Source of the DNA: Mycoplasma sp. (ex Biomphalaria glabrata)
Lineage (GTDB): Bacteria > Bacillota_I > Bacilli_A > Mycoplasmatales > GCF-1484045
DNA: 64,000 bases
Assembly: GCF_001484045.1 (NCBI RefSeq)
Contig: NZ_CP013128.1
Coordinates: 97,283 to 161,282 of the forward strand
Direction of reading: 5' to 3'
The translations under genes and the position numbers were made by a program. Shown here one piece after another: positions 36,778 to 48,790 of this stretch. A model generated the notes under the pieces. That model saw nothing but the letters and a program-made list of their open reading frames with translations. It ran no database searches and was not told the DNA's origin. Every line of letters starts with the position of its first letter. Position 1 is the first letter of the stretch.

Positions 36778-37302
36778 TTATAAATTAAAAAGTGAGTGAT
36801 AAAATTCATTTTTTATAGTTTCCACTTTAGGAACATTAATTAAATCAATCACAAAAAATGATTTTACTAATTCTTTGTTTTGTTGTTCTAAATAATTTTG
36901 AATTGCCACTAATGAACCACCCGTTGCAATTATGTCATCAATTAAAATAAATTTTTGATAATTATTTAGACTATCCTTTGCAACTTGTAATTTTGTTTCA
37001 GCATATTCTGAATTATAGGAAATTATTTTTTCATCTGGAGATGGCAGTTTTCCTTCTTTGCGAATTAACACAAGTGGCTTATTTAATTTATAAGCTAATG
37101 TTGTTGCGAATAATCAACCACGTGCTTCTAATGATAAAATAGCATCAAAATTATATTTTTTAATTTGTTTAATAAATGAATCTATAACCAAGCAAAAAGC
37201 CTCAGGATTTTCAAACAATTTAGAGATATCTTTAAAAATTATCCCTGATTTGGGAAAATTAGGAACATCAACAAACTCTTTAATTACATCATTTAGTTTC
37301 AT
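36778..37302 (-). CDS. apt: Adenine phosphoribosyltransferase
   Basis: 174 aa. Converts adenine plus PRPP to AMP (salvage). Conserved VPNFPKSGIIFKDIS near the N-terminus, SLEARGWLFATTLAY, and the PRPP-binding FILIDDIIATGGSLVA. Overlaps the secF stop by one base and is followed by relA; the apt-relA neighbourhood is typical of Firmicutes. Adenine could come from MtnN at 19248. Confidence 0.94.
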
Positions 37303-38984
37303 TATTTATTAAAATCTTCTTCAATAAATGCTAATTCTTTTTGTGCATCTTTATCACGGAAAACTTCATACTTGGATTTGGTAATCTTGTTGATGTGCTC
37401 AAAGTTTTGTTCTTCGAATTTTTCTTTTCTTGAAATTGATTTAAAATTGAAATCACGTCAGAAGTTAATGCTTCTTGTTTGTGATCAAGCTCAAATTGGA
37501 ATAAATACAAAAATAAAGAATAATCACATTACTAAATAACTAATAAAGAAATAAATTTCATTTGACAAGTGATAAGTAAAGGTAATTCACAATGGAACAT
37601 TTTTATTAATGTCATCTATTACGATTCCAGTTGAATAAGTCAATAACGGAATTAAAATAATTAATAATTGTGAAATATAAAACAATTTACGTTTTCCCAT
37701 AATTTGGCGAATAATGTTGTAAACTTTTCCAGCTCTTATTCCATGTTCGCGATAATCTGATTCCAAAACCTGTTTACGGTAGCGCATGAAATCAGGAACA
37801 ATTCCTAAAAAGTTAATAATCATTAAAATAAATGTAAAGAATAAAATAATTATGGAAGTAGCACTTACCGCAATCGAAGAAGGTAATAACAATGCTCCAG
37901 ACATAATTACGAATCCAAGTGTAGACAAGTACATCGCAATTCCGTTTCCCATTTTATGACGAATATTTAAATAAATAACACCGATTGTAGCTGCAACAAT
38001 AAAACTAATAAATAAGGTTGTTAATTCACTAACCAAACTCATCCCAGCAGATTGTTCTTGTCACATAAAATAAAATTGATTGTTATTTGTCAAAATTCAA
38101 TTTTTATAAAAAGTATCAGTATTAGATGTAATTCCTTTTTGCAGAGAGTCCCATTTTGGTGAATAAGGTTGTAAATCCTGTAAATTTGGTGGTGTTACAT
38201 GCGTTGTCGGATCAAAATATTGAGCAATATGCGTTTGATAACTTTTCAATACGATGTTATTTAAAGCTTTAACATCTGTCTGTTTTAGTGTTGAACGTAA
38301 ATCTGTTGCTGCATCGTTAATTCCAATATTTACACGAACAAAATAAAAATGAACCTGATTCTGTGGGTTTGGAATAGGGTTTTGATGTGGTAAAAATTGA
38401 CTAATATCGGTTTGAGTATTTAAACCTAAAGCATATGGATTAACTCAAGAATTATCTATTGAATTTCAATTATCTTGATAAAGAATATGATTTTGTTCAC
38501 AATATTCATTAACATCATCATGAACCTGAGCTATCGCTTTAATAAAATTCGCTTCAGAAGTGATTTGATACTGTTTTCACAACTCATCAGCGTTAGTAAT
38601 TTTTTCATCCTTTAGAGCAGCATTATGATTTTTCGCTAAATTTTGTAAGTCCGCTTCATCAGTTATAGCAATTTGTGTTGTTCCAGAAAAGTCGTAATCA
38701 AAATTTACTAAACGGTGATTTTTTGAGTAACCAACCCCTAAGATTACACTACTTAAAACGGCAATCAATAATAATCACGTTAAAGCAGTTCAAATAATTT
38801 TTCGATATCTTCACGCTAAATATCTTTTATTGGTTAATTTTTCCTTTGAAATTTCTATTTTTTCATAAATATTTAAATAATTTAAATCATCATCTTGAGT
38901 ATTGACGTTTTCATTGTTTAATTGTTCTTCTTTTTCTTCTAGTTCTTTTTTTTGTTCCGGAGTTAAAAAATCTTTATTTTCCAT
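37302..38984 (-). CDS. secF: Protein translocase subunit SecF
   Basis: 560 aa. Accessory translocase subunit that uses the proton gradient to pull secreted proteins across the membrane. N-terminal cytoplasmic extension rich in Glu/Asn, first membrane helix ~75-95, then FDYDFSGTTQIAI (the SecF D-x-x-G-T-like motif), a ~200-aa outside loop, and a cluster of five helices in the second half. It is much longer than typical SecF (~310) because of the outside loop and charged N- and C-terminal ends. The start overlaps the secD stop (TAATG). Confidence 0.82.
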
Positions 38985-41215
38985 TATTGTTCACCTCCTG
39001 TGTTCATTTTTAAATTATTAACTTCCGCATGCGCACGCGCTGCTTGTTCTTCTTTTTCGGCAAAGATTTTTTCTGGATAATAATGAACATTGGCAACTTG
39101 CGATACTGATGATGTGTGTGCTTTTATTCCTAATAATTGCGCTTGTGCTCTTAGATGTGGAAAATTTTCAATTAATGATAATATTCCCATCAATAAAAAT
39201 GAACTTAAAACAATAAAAATTGATACCAAGAATGCACAAACAATTAATGCCCCACCTTGAAATAATCCAAGAACTAAATTAAACGATAAATATAAAACAG
39301 CGAACAACAAGAAGTTAAATTCAAACATTCCATAAAAAATACGTTTAAAACGCTCAATCATCGTTTCAAATAATGTTTTCTCAGCAGGAACAACAAATGG
39401 TTTTGTAATTCTTTTTAGCATTAATAAAGCATTTGCAATATATAGAATCACTCCTGTTAAGAAAATAATTAAGGTAGCTGGTTGAAAAGAAATTTTAAAA
39501 ATAACAAAAATCACAAACATTGACATAATAAAAACAATTAAACCAAGCCCACTAAATGCTCCGATTCAACGATATCTTCAAATTAAATATCCTAACGATA
39601 GCACGACAAATACTCCTAAACCAATTAAAAATATTAACAACATCGCTGAGTCGAATAATAACGGGTCTTGCATATTAATAGATAAAATATTTCAATATAC
39701 ACCACCCAAGCTACTACGAACAGCATTTGATAAATCCTGTGTTGCGCTAGATGATTCTTTTGGATCAGATGAATTATAGTCCTTGTGAATTGGATAAAAA
39801 AAGTTATTTAAAGCTAGAGAAGTACTTGATGCTGAATCAGATTTATTATCAAAGTTAATCGTGGAAGCGCTTAGACCACCTTTAAAATTAGAAGCATAAT
39901 CTATTGTATAAATTGCAAACAATTTAGATGGTTCCCACATTTTATTGTCTTTATTATAAGTCATTCGATATTTTGAATTCGCTTCATTAAATGAATTAGC
40001 TCAATCTTGTAATTGATTATAATTATGATTATTACTTGAGAAAAATGTGTTATAAGCATTAACTCCAGTACTATTTCAAATACCTTCTAATAGGCGATAA
40101 TCAGTAAATCTTGGAAATAATAAATTAAAGTAATCTTGACCTGGATCTTTTGGATCACTAGGGTTTTTTTGCAACATCGGTGCATCCCCGTATCACATAA
40201 ATAAATAAAAATGCAATGAACTATTATAAACAACATTTTTATTGCTATCTTGATCGGGGTTTTGAGTACTTGTTCCATAGTAAGGATTCCCGTTGAAATC
40301 ATAAACATTAAATTGAAGTGGTTTCATTAAATCATATAGAAATGATGTAAAAGCCTCTCATTTATTTGTATCTGACACTTGAAATGTCAAAATATAATCA
40401 TTAGATTTACCTAATTGAGATTGAGAAGCATTTGAAAATAAATCAGAATTAATTACTTGATCTTTCATACTAGAACAATCTTTTTCTGCAAATGTTGAAA
40501 CTTGATTTTGCAAATCAGTCAAACTAAAAGGTGCTAGAACTCCCGATGCATCTTTTTCCCACATTGTTCCATTGTCTTTGTAATGAAAAGTTAATCACTT
40601 ATAATAATTCGCTAATCAACCTGTCGTTGGGTCTCCGGTTCCACAAGTAATTTGATCCCCAACTACATCCGTAATAGACATATTTTTTGTCGTTGTTCAA
40701 CTTTTATAAATAGTAATTAATTGATCCATTAAACCAACAGGTCCTTGGATAGAAACCTCTTTGTCATTAATAGCTGTAACTTGTAGATCACGTGGTGAAT
40801 AAACATTTGGATCAATTAATTTTTGGGTAAACAACATATTAAATTGTTGTTGTACATCAGTTACAATGGTTCTTTTATCTAGTTTTGTTGTGTTTCCTGG
40901 TTTATTATCAAAATGTAAAACTACTTGTTCGGTTTTTGAATAATACTTATCAAAATTTTGGCGAAATGATTGGTCATTAAAGCTATTAACAACAATGAAC
41001 GAAGTTCCAGCTAACGCTAAAGTTCCTAAAATTACAAAAATAACAACAAATGTTAAACGAATTTGGCGAAACATCGTATTAATTCTAATACGGTGATTAT
41101 AAATCTTACGAAAAGATGATGATGTTTCAAACGATTCCTTAATCGTCGTGTTACCTCAAATATTCGAAGCTTGATTCTTATTTTGAGAATTCTTGCGACC
41201 TCTAAAAAACTTCAT
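38984..41215 (-). CDS. secD: Protein translocase subunit SecD
   Basis: 743 aa. Partner of SecF. N-terminal basic region, first helix at ~60-85 (LTFVVIFVILGTLALAG), a large outside domain of ~430 residues, then a set of six hydrophobic segments. The classical LGLDLxGG motif after the first helix is not seen, and the outside domain is long and Asn/Asp-rich, so this is a strongly diverged SecD. The call rests on topology, position directly before secF and the downstream apt/relA context known from Firmicute secDF. Confidence 0.75.
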
Positions 41216-41293
41216 TTTTTCCCCTTATATGTTTATTCATTTAAACATTTTTAATTATAATTTATTTTGTTGTAAATTAATTTACTAAATAAA

Positions 41294-41551
41294 TTAAAAT
41301 AAATTCGAAAAGTCTGATAATTTTTTATTACGATCTAGCACTGCACTTAATGTAATGTGTTCAATTATGGTCTTCGCGTCAATATTTAAAACATCCTGAA
41401 GCATCTCGTGAAGAAATTTTTCTTTTTTTCAACAAACATTAGTTAAATAACTAAAAACATCCTCAATAGTTATTTTTGATTTTTCGTGCTGAAGTTCAAT
41501 CGTTTTTATTCAAATAATTTTTAAAATAATATTTGCTTTTCAATTTTTCAT
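41294..41551 (-). CDS. ComN-like post-transcriptional regulator family protein
   Basis: 85 aa with three TGA-Trp codons, so it is invisible in the standard code. The core KITIEDVFSYLTNVCWKK followed by FLHEMLQDVLNI resembles the short Firmicute family typified by Bacillus ComN (EDxWxYL...WK...LHxxxxDIL). ComN also sits next to secDF in Bacillus, which supports the call. In Bacillus it acts on a comE message; the role here is unknown. It lies between ruvA and secD in the same direction. Confidence 0.6.
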
Positions 41552-41578
41552 TTGTTATTAATATTATAAATTAAGTTG

Positions 41579-41923
41579 TTATAAAAAAACTTGATACTTA
41601 GTAATTATTTTTTGTATTTTTAAATCAGTATTAGTTAAGTTATTTAATAGAAAATTATTTACTAACTGAATTGCTGTTTTTGGCCCAATTCTTTTTATTA
41701 GCATTAATTCATCAAAAAGTAATTTAATTTCTAATTTATCAAAAGCATAATACTTAGTTTGGTAATTGATGTGATTAAAAAATGTAGATATGAAGTATTC
41801 ATTTTTATTTAGTTCAAAATTGTTGCCAATTAATTCGACTTTGATAGAAAAGGCGGTAGTTTTTAATATATAAAAATCATTAACTTTTTCAAGTTTGCCA
41901 TAAATACTAAAATAATTCATCAA
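41579..41923 (-). CDS. ruvA: Truncated RuvA (Holliday junction helicase subunit)
   Basis: 114 aa against a usual ~190-200. The N-terminal OB domain is present (YFSIYGKLEKVNDFYIL) and the first helix-hairpin-helix is recognisable (LMLIKRIGPKTAIQLVN). The second hairpin and the RuvB-binding domain III are missing. The ORF ends in a poly-T run, but shifting frame there gives no RuvA-like continuation, and the next gene starts 28 bases on. No ruvB is nearby in this window. Either a reduced form or a dying gene. Confidence 0.6.
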   Translation of the reverse strand: MMNYFSIYGKLEKVNDFYILKTTAFSIKVELIGNNFELNKNEYFISTFFNHINYQTKYYAFDKLEIKLLFDELMLIKRIGPKTAIQLVNNFLLNNLTNTDLKIQKIITKYQVFL

Positions 41924-41929
41924 TTATTA

Positions 41930-42651
41930 TTAGTCATTTAATTCGATGTTGTGATAAATTTCTTGAATGTCTTCATCATTTTCTAAAAGTTCTATTAATT
42001 GTGTATTATTTTTAACTTCGTTTAAATCAGATAATTTGATACGCTCTTTTGGATATCATCCAATTCCGATTTCAATGAAATCCGTAATATTATTTTTTTA
42101 AAAATTTCATTATTAAAATTAAAATCTTGTTCGTTGGTAATGATGATATACATCTCTTCTTCTTCAATTAATTCTTCAATTTTTAATTTTTCAGAAAGTA
42201 CTAATAATGTATCTTCTGGCAAATCCTCTTTAGAAATCACAAAAAAAGCACCATTAATAAATTGAAAAGTGACACTACCTGGTGTAGCTAATTTCCCCTC
42301 TTTTTTTGAAAAATAACTACGAATGTTAGCGGCTGTTCGATTTTTATTATCTGTTAACGTTTTGACGATGAAATTTGTCCCACCTTTACCGTAACCCTCA
42401 TAATAAATTGTTTCATAACTTGTTTTGCTATCCTGATGTCTTGTAAGCGCTCTCTCAATGTTATCTTTTGGCATATTATTGGCGCGAGCTTTTTCAACAA
42501 CCATTCTTAAATTAGGATTTTGATTTAAATTAGGATTTATACGCGCTAAAATTGAAATTTCCTTGGAGAATTTTTGAAACAATACTGCGCGTTTTTTATC
42601 TCTCGCTTCTTTTTTATGTTTGATATTTGCAAATTGTGAATGACCTGCCAT
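41930..42651 (-). CDS. yebC: YebC/PmpR-family protein (one-base frameshift in this sequence)
   Basis: Would be 240 aa. Family roles include regulation of transcription and rescue of ribosomes at proline stretches. The N-terminus AGHSQFANIKHKKEARD, the middle ERALTRHQ, IYYEGYGKGG, NRTAANIRSYFSKK and GSVTFQF are all family hallmarks. A seven-A run at 42093-42099 needs one more A: with it the protein continues as ITDFIEIGIGWYPKERIKLS and ends in ELLENDEDIQEIYHNIELND, the expected C-terminus. Begins 6 bases after a surface-protein gene. Confidence 0.9.
42093..42099 (-). other. Frameshift at a poly-A run in yebC
   Basis: Seven A on the coding strand where eight are needed to join the conserved halves of YebC. 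Confidence 0.85.
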
Positions 42652-42656
42652 AATTA

Positions 42657-44426
42657 TTAAAATAAGTCTTGATCGTCAACTTTATTTTCACGTTTTGTTG
42701 AACGCGTTTTATCAATGTTAGTTTTGATAGATTTTGTTCTATTAGCTATTTTTGGAATTACTCTAAAATAATAGATTACAAAAACTAATAAACAAATTCC
42801 TACAGCAACAGGAATTCCAATATACACAAATGCTGAATATCATTGTTGTCAAAAATTATATTCAGAATCTGGTCCGTTCGGAATTTGACCATCATTGTAT
42901 GTATTAATAGTTGTAATAAATGTAAAAACTGAAGTGTAACTTGTGCCACTTATAGCTCCACCTACCTGCATCATTAACATCACATTATTATTTAAACCTT
43001 GTCAACTTGTCCCTAATGGACCAAATTCATCATTCATGGTCTTAACGTCGTTATTAACTGGTGTTGTATCTGTATGCTTTGCTGTACCATCTGAATTTTG
43101 TTCTTGAGATTTAAATAAAAAGTCGCCCCCATGTGATAATTGAATTGGAGTTTGATCTAAAATATATGGAAAAAACTTCATTCCATATGTTGCTAGATTC
43201 GGAATTATTAAATTTAAATAGGCATCAGGAGCTGTTTTAATAAAATCATACATAAATCCGTACGGGTGAGCTAACTTTGTATTACCTTGTTTATCAGTTG
43301 TTGTATCTGTATTGTAGTAATGCAAATAACTTCTTTCCATGATATATCACATATCAGCATTTGTTTTTGCACTTTGGCCAGCACCAGCTAATGCAACGTT
43401 ATAAATTTGAGTTTGATCTAAAAATTGTTCAACATAGTTAGTTAAATAGTCAAATGCATAATAAGGAACTTGCCCTTTTGTGTCAACAATTGTTGTTGTG
43501 CTAACTGGTTTATCTAAAATGGATTGAATTACATCCATAAAATTACCATTCGGATACATTTCACCAGTTTTATATTGACTAGCAGTTACTAGCTGTCCAA
43601 AAAAATCACCATTAATTTTAGAAATATCAATAATTGCATACTTTAATTGAAAATTAGAAAAATCATCCTTAATTGTATTTATTTGTTTTGGTAATGTGTT
43701 TGTAAAATAGTCTTGCAAACCTAACAAAATAATTTGAGTATCAATTAATTGAATTCCTGTAATTTTAACACGTGGAAAAGCATCAGCTTTATCGTATTCA
43801 AAATTATCATTTTTATCATTAACCGTAAAACTACCAGAAATATTTTGATATTTTAACGGATTATCTTTTTTCATTTTTGATCATATCGAATTACATGAAG
43901 AACTTAAGTAATAAGTTAATGCACTAAAGAAATGTTGGTCAATCATTATTTTATTAGGGTCATTTTTCCCAGGCGAAAAGAAACTAAAATAATCGATAGC
44001 TGTTTTGCCGGTCGGTGTTGATTTCACGAGAGACGGTAAATAGTTTAAAATATTACTCATCACTAAACTTAATTGTTTAGCTGCATCATCTTTCGAAACA
44101 TCAGATAAATTACCAAGCGCGTCTCTATAGCGTTGATCTTCTGTAGATGTATTGTTAGCACCGTTAAAAACATAAGGGCTTAAGGAATCACATAACGCAT
44201 TAAAAGCACCAGCAATTAAAGCAAAATTTAATTGAGGAGTTGTTCATCCCGGAATTGGTGTGTCTGATAAATTAGTATCAAAATTTTCACTATTATTATT
44301 AGCGATTGTTCTAATCTCGCTATCTAAATTATGAGTTTGATTTTGATTTGGTTGAATTGAACATGTAAAAGATAGTAATGATGTAAATAATAATCCTAAG
44401 ACTGCCGTTTTTTTAAATAATTTCAT
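42657..44426 (-). CDS. Anchored surface protein (589 aa)
   Basis: Signal peptide MKLFKKTAVLGLLFTSLLSF, then SCSIQ-like residues: a Cys at position 22 in FTCSIQ is possible for lipid attachment but lacks a clean lipobox. A ~530-aa Asn/Asp-rich region follows with NFALIAGAFNAL near residue 68 (compare DNALF in B1/B2). One membrane helix near the end (YIGIPVAVGICLLVFVIYYF) and a basic tail. Ends 6 bases before yebC. Same design as the two proteins upstream (575 and 786 aa); no known family recognised. Confidence 0.82.
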
Positions 44427-44509
44427 CCATTCCCCTTCGTCTATATTAAATAATATGAAACATCATAATTTTAACATAGTTAATTTAAAAAAATAGTTAA
44501 ATAGTTTGT

Positions 44510-46237
44510 CTATTCTTGTTCTGAATTACGTTTTTTTCACATGTATTCATATTTAAAGTGACGACGAACAGCAAAAATAATATACGCAAGAACAGCAGCG
44601 CCCGCTAGTGAACCAAAAACGACTGATAAAATAAAACCTACATTAACTTCATCAAAACTACCTGTATTAAATTTATCTATAGTTTTTAAAAATAAACTAA
44701 AGTGCGCTCCAATATCAGAGTCTTTTTCTCTATAACTCAAACTTACCAAGTTAGCGTCATTTGAAATTTCAGAAGATAGAAATTTTTTTGCTGAACTATT
44801 TGGGTTAAGGCGAGTTAAAATGCGTGGTGTTAAATAAAATTTGTTAGGATTATAGTTTGAATAACTTTGACTAATTATAATTGAACTCAAAGCATCTGGA
44901 ATTGTATTAGTTGGTAAAATTAAATTATTACCAATAAAATTTTCTAATTTGGAAATACGTGACATTGGATCATATGGATTATCTACTGTGTAGATTCATG
45001 CAATAAATTTGTTAACATAATCATTCATGTGTCCGCTTGTGTTATCCGGAGAACTTAAAGCTACATCGGAATTTTTTGAACCTGTAAATTTATATCCATT
45101 TGATAACGATGTGGATAACAAATTATGTAAATGTTCAGTTGTTGTTAAATCAACCTTACTTAAATCAACGGAATTTTGATTAATTAAAAATAAATTTTGA
45201 GTACTTGCTTGCGATGGAGTTAGTACATCTGGATTATTTGGTGCTTCTTTCATTCCTAAGACTTTAAATGATCCTAAAAAGGTTCCAACCAAGTTAGTTA
45301 ATATTTGCGCTGACTCGTTTGCACTCATTGGTGTGTTTTGTGAACCTTTTTTAACAATGTTAAATAAAAAGTCTTGGATAAAATCTGTTACAAAAAAAAT
45401 TTTTTGTGAATTAAATAAAACTTGGTTTCCGTTACCATCTAATCCAAATAATTCATTACTGCAAGTTAATTGAGTTTTTGTTAAGTCAGATGCTTGCCCT
45501 TCAGGTGATTGACATTCATTAAACATTTCAGTAGTTGGTCTATCGGCTGAAAAAGTCCCGTTAAACAAGAATGTTACAACGTTAGCAAACATTTGAACAT
45601 AATATTTATCAAATTGTGGAAAATTACTATCTGCTGCAATTTCACTTTCAATATACTGAAGTGTTGATAAAAATATTCCATTAATAATAGTGTGAGCAAT
45701 AGAATAATTCATTGCATTTTCATTTGGAGCCGGAGCAGCTCAAATCATTTTTGTTGGAACAGTTGAATCAATAATATTTATTTCAGATGGCGAACCTAAG
45801 TTAGGAGTTGATGATTGTACAATCTTAAAATCATTAGTTGATACATTAATTCCATTATTTACTAAATAATTTAACAATGATAAGTTGTTCGCCCCTCAAC
45901 CTTGCATCAATTTATTAACAGTCACTTCGAATGCTGTTTTATCAGTTGGTGATTTAGCCGGATCATTTAAAAATGAAAAAGCGGTTGAATCTGTTTGGAT
46001 GAAGCTTTGAAAAATATTTGCATATAGCGTGTATAATGAAACTCCAAAATTTTCATTAATTGATCAAGATGTTGGTAAAGTCGTTGCTTGAACTTTAGAT
46101 GATGGTAAATTTAAAGTTCTTGTTTGTTTATCGTTTAGCGAATTAACGACACTATTTTTGATAACTATTCCTGTTGGTAAAAAAATTGATGTAGCAACTA
46201 GTGTCGTTAAAAATATTTTGTTAATTATTTTTTTCAT
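44510..46237 (-). CDS. Anchored surface protein (575 aa)
   Basis: Signal peptide MKKIINKIFLTTLVATSIFL, no lipobox. Outside region of ~520 aa with AHTIINGIFLSTLQYIESE near residue 180. Membrane helix FILSVVFGSLAGAAVLAYII near residue 540 and a charged tail ending RNSEQE. Its ATG overlaps the end of the 48-aa membrane protein, so translation is probably coupled. Same general design as its neighbours; function unknown. Confidence 0.82.
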
Positions 46238-46371
46238 TTGTTATCTCCTAAATGCTTTTTATGTTTTGCTATATAAACTTTTTTGCGGAAAAAATATAAG
46301 AAAAGCAAGGCAACAAATATTATTGCTAACAAGGAGACAATAGTTATTAAAACTAAATCTAACGAACTCAT
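46225..46371 (-). CDS. 48-aa single-pass membrane protein
   Basis: MSSLDLVLITIVSLLAII, one membrane helix (~5-27), then FRKKVYIAKHKKH, ending NKWKK with TGA as Trp. Starts two bases after the stop of the 786-aa gene and overlaps the start of the 575-aa gene by 13 bases; its own codons contain the GGAGATAA ribosome site of that gene. Similar at the N-terminus to the 44-aa protein at 19121-19255. Unknown function; possibly a subunit or coupling ORF of the surface cluster. Confidence 0.6.
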
Positions 46372-46373
46372 AT

Positions 46374-48734
46374 CTAATATTGTAAACCATTTTTAATTGA
46401 ATACTCACGAATACGTTTTGATGCCACAACTGAAACAGAAACAAATATGATTAAAACGACACCAGCAATAATTCCTAAAATAATGTATATTGTATAACTT
46501 TTTGTGGAAGTTAAAGCATTGTAGGCAGAAATATCATTTAAAACTGGTTGTAGGTATTGCACAACATCACCTTGATAACTTCTTCCCTGTTGATCAATAT
46601 AATTTAAAGTTGGATTAACGGGAATGTTATCTAATGCTATTGTTGATTGATAAAAGTTTCATAAATCATTAGAAAGAGTTTTTAAAGCATCGTTTTCATC
46701 ATCCATTGAAGCTGGCACTTTGTTTCTTTGAATATAACGATTATTTTTTCATTTATCATCTTTATTCATAAAATCGTATGATGGATCATCTGTTCATTTT
46801 GCCACTTTATCCGGTGTAGCACCATCGCCTCACAATTCATTACTTAACTTTCCTCATGTGAAGTTAGCAAAATCTTGCATACATATATTCCCTAAATAAA
46901 TATAGCGTGAATTTTCAGGAGTTTTAAAATTTGTTGGTTGTTGTTCTGAATCTGATTCCGAAACTCAATTCATTATTTGTTTTTGGAAAGTGGCATAAAA
47001 CGTATTAGTTGTATCCGCTATTTGCCCTTGGTCATCAGCTGGTTTTACAAAACGTTGCTTTAAATATTGATTTCCCAATGTAGATAATAATTGACGAGAC
47101 ACTCCTGTTAATGAAGTTGATGAATATTGATTCGCCCCTGGAATTCACGAAGCTATCGAGTTTCCAGCTAAGTTATAACCTAAATACAACATAAAAAATA
47201 AATATTGATAAACGTTTGAGTCTTTTAATGTTGGTAAATTAATCGCTTGTTGTGGGTTTGTACCAGTTCCTTGATCAAAATATGTAGTAATTGATTGTGT
47301 TGGAGCGGTATATGGTTTTCCAACATTTCCGATATATAAACTAGGTAAAATGTTTGATTGAGTGTTAGTAAATTCTTGTCAAAATACTGGGTCTGTGGTT
47401 GTACTTGTTTGTTGAATGCTACTTATTTGATTAGATTTCAATGTTGGTGACACATAGTAAATATCAACAGGTTCATTAGTGGGATTAGAAAAACTAACAG
47501 CATAATCAAATCACATCGCCGTTGGATACGAAGAAGAAGACGGATTAGCGCTTAAACCTGATGCTTGTTGCACTAAAAAATTAGCATGAAATTCCGGTAG
47601 TGCTTGTGGAGTTGTTGTTTGATTAATAGTTGTTTTTGTTCACACCATTGATGATCAAACAAAACTAGCAACTGTTGGCGTAACTGGAATTTGTTTTCAT
47701 AAATTAATATATGATCTTACTTGGTCCTGTGTAAAACCATAAGCATTAACATAGTTTTGATTAATAACGTTATTAGCTCAATTTGCATCACCTTGATGAG
47801 TTGGATCGCTATCACCTTCTTTGTATTGGTTAAATCAAGGATTTGGGAATCATTCAGCACCTGAAAATGATAACTCTCTAAATAATTGATTAAAATAGTT
47901 CGACATTGGTCCGTTATTAGCATCTGTTGTTGAAGAACCTGCTTTTGAAGCAAATTCCTTTGTTAGAGCAGCAAAGAAATAATCAGTTAGTAAATATAGA
48001 TTAAATTTCAAACATTCGCTATATGTATTTGCATCAATAGTTAATGTACGCGCTTTTGTATCTAAACCTGCTTGCTGAAATGAGTTTCCAAATATTCCTA
48101 ACGGAACTGAACTGGCAAATTTATTTGATGATGTTTTAAAAGAAAGTAATCAGCTACAATCATCCCCATTTGTGATATCTTGACTATTAGGATCGAAGTT
48201 TCCGCCTGTTCGATCAAAATCTAAATTCTTTGGAGTTTGTGATTTATTAGGTGATTGTTGCGAGATGGTGTATGGAGACTCTGGTAATTGATTAACATTT
48301 GTTGCTGTTAAAGATGTTCAAGAAAATTTCTTATCTTGACTATTATTTCATGATTGCGAAGTTGGATTATAGTTTCCGATATCACCCATAATAGATGAAA
48401 CAAAGTCACTTGCATTCCCCATTTTTGGGTCATAATCATAAATCGTTTGAGCTATTCTTTTAGTTGTAGGGATTATGGCATATCATAAAAATAAATTTAA
48501 TTCTTTTTGAATAGGATAAAATGATGGATCAATATTGCTACTTTGAAAATCATATGTTGGTGCTGGTTCTTTTGGATCGTTAACAACTTGCTGGTTGTAA
48601 TCACCAAAAATATTGCTTAATTGATTTTGATAAACTGCGTTTGATACTTGCTTAATTGCATCATTAGTGTCAATTATTGCGGTTGGCAATAAAGATGACA
48701 ATGCAATTCCTAAAGAAATTAGTGTCTTTTTCAT
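46374..48734 (-). CDS. Anchored surface protein (786 aa)
   Basis: Signal peptide MKKTLISLGIALSSLLPTA, no lipobox. Long outside region, rich in Asn, Gln, Thr, Trp (many by TGA), with FNLYLLTDYFFAAL near residue 255 and FFMLYLGYNLAGNSIASW near residue 515. Membrane helix YIILGIIAGVVLIIFVSVSV near 750 and a short basic tail ending NGLQY. A GGGGG ribosome site precedes the ATG. First and largest of three co-directional surface proteins. No family recognised; perhaps distantly related to B1/B2 in design. Confidence 0.82.
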
Positions 48735-48790
48735 TTTTCCCCCTACTTTGTTATAAACAATTTTTATTTTAACAAAAAAGGAGTATCAAA

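Noticed and set aside
41579..41923. Full-length RuvA interrupted by a homopolymer error
   Set aside because: Neither frame change at the terminal T run gives RuvA-like sequence.
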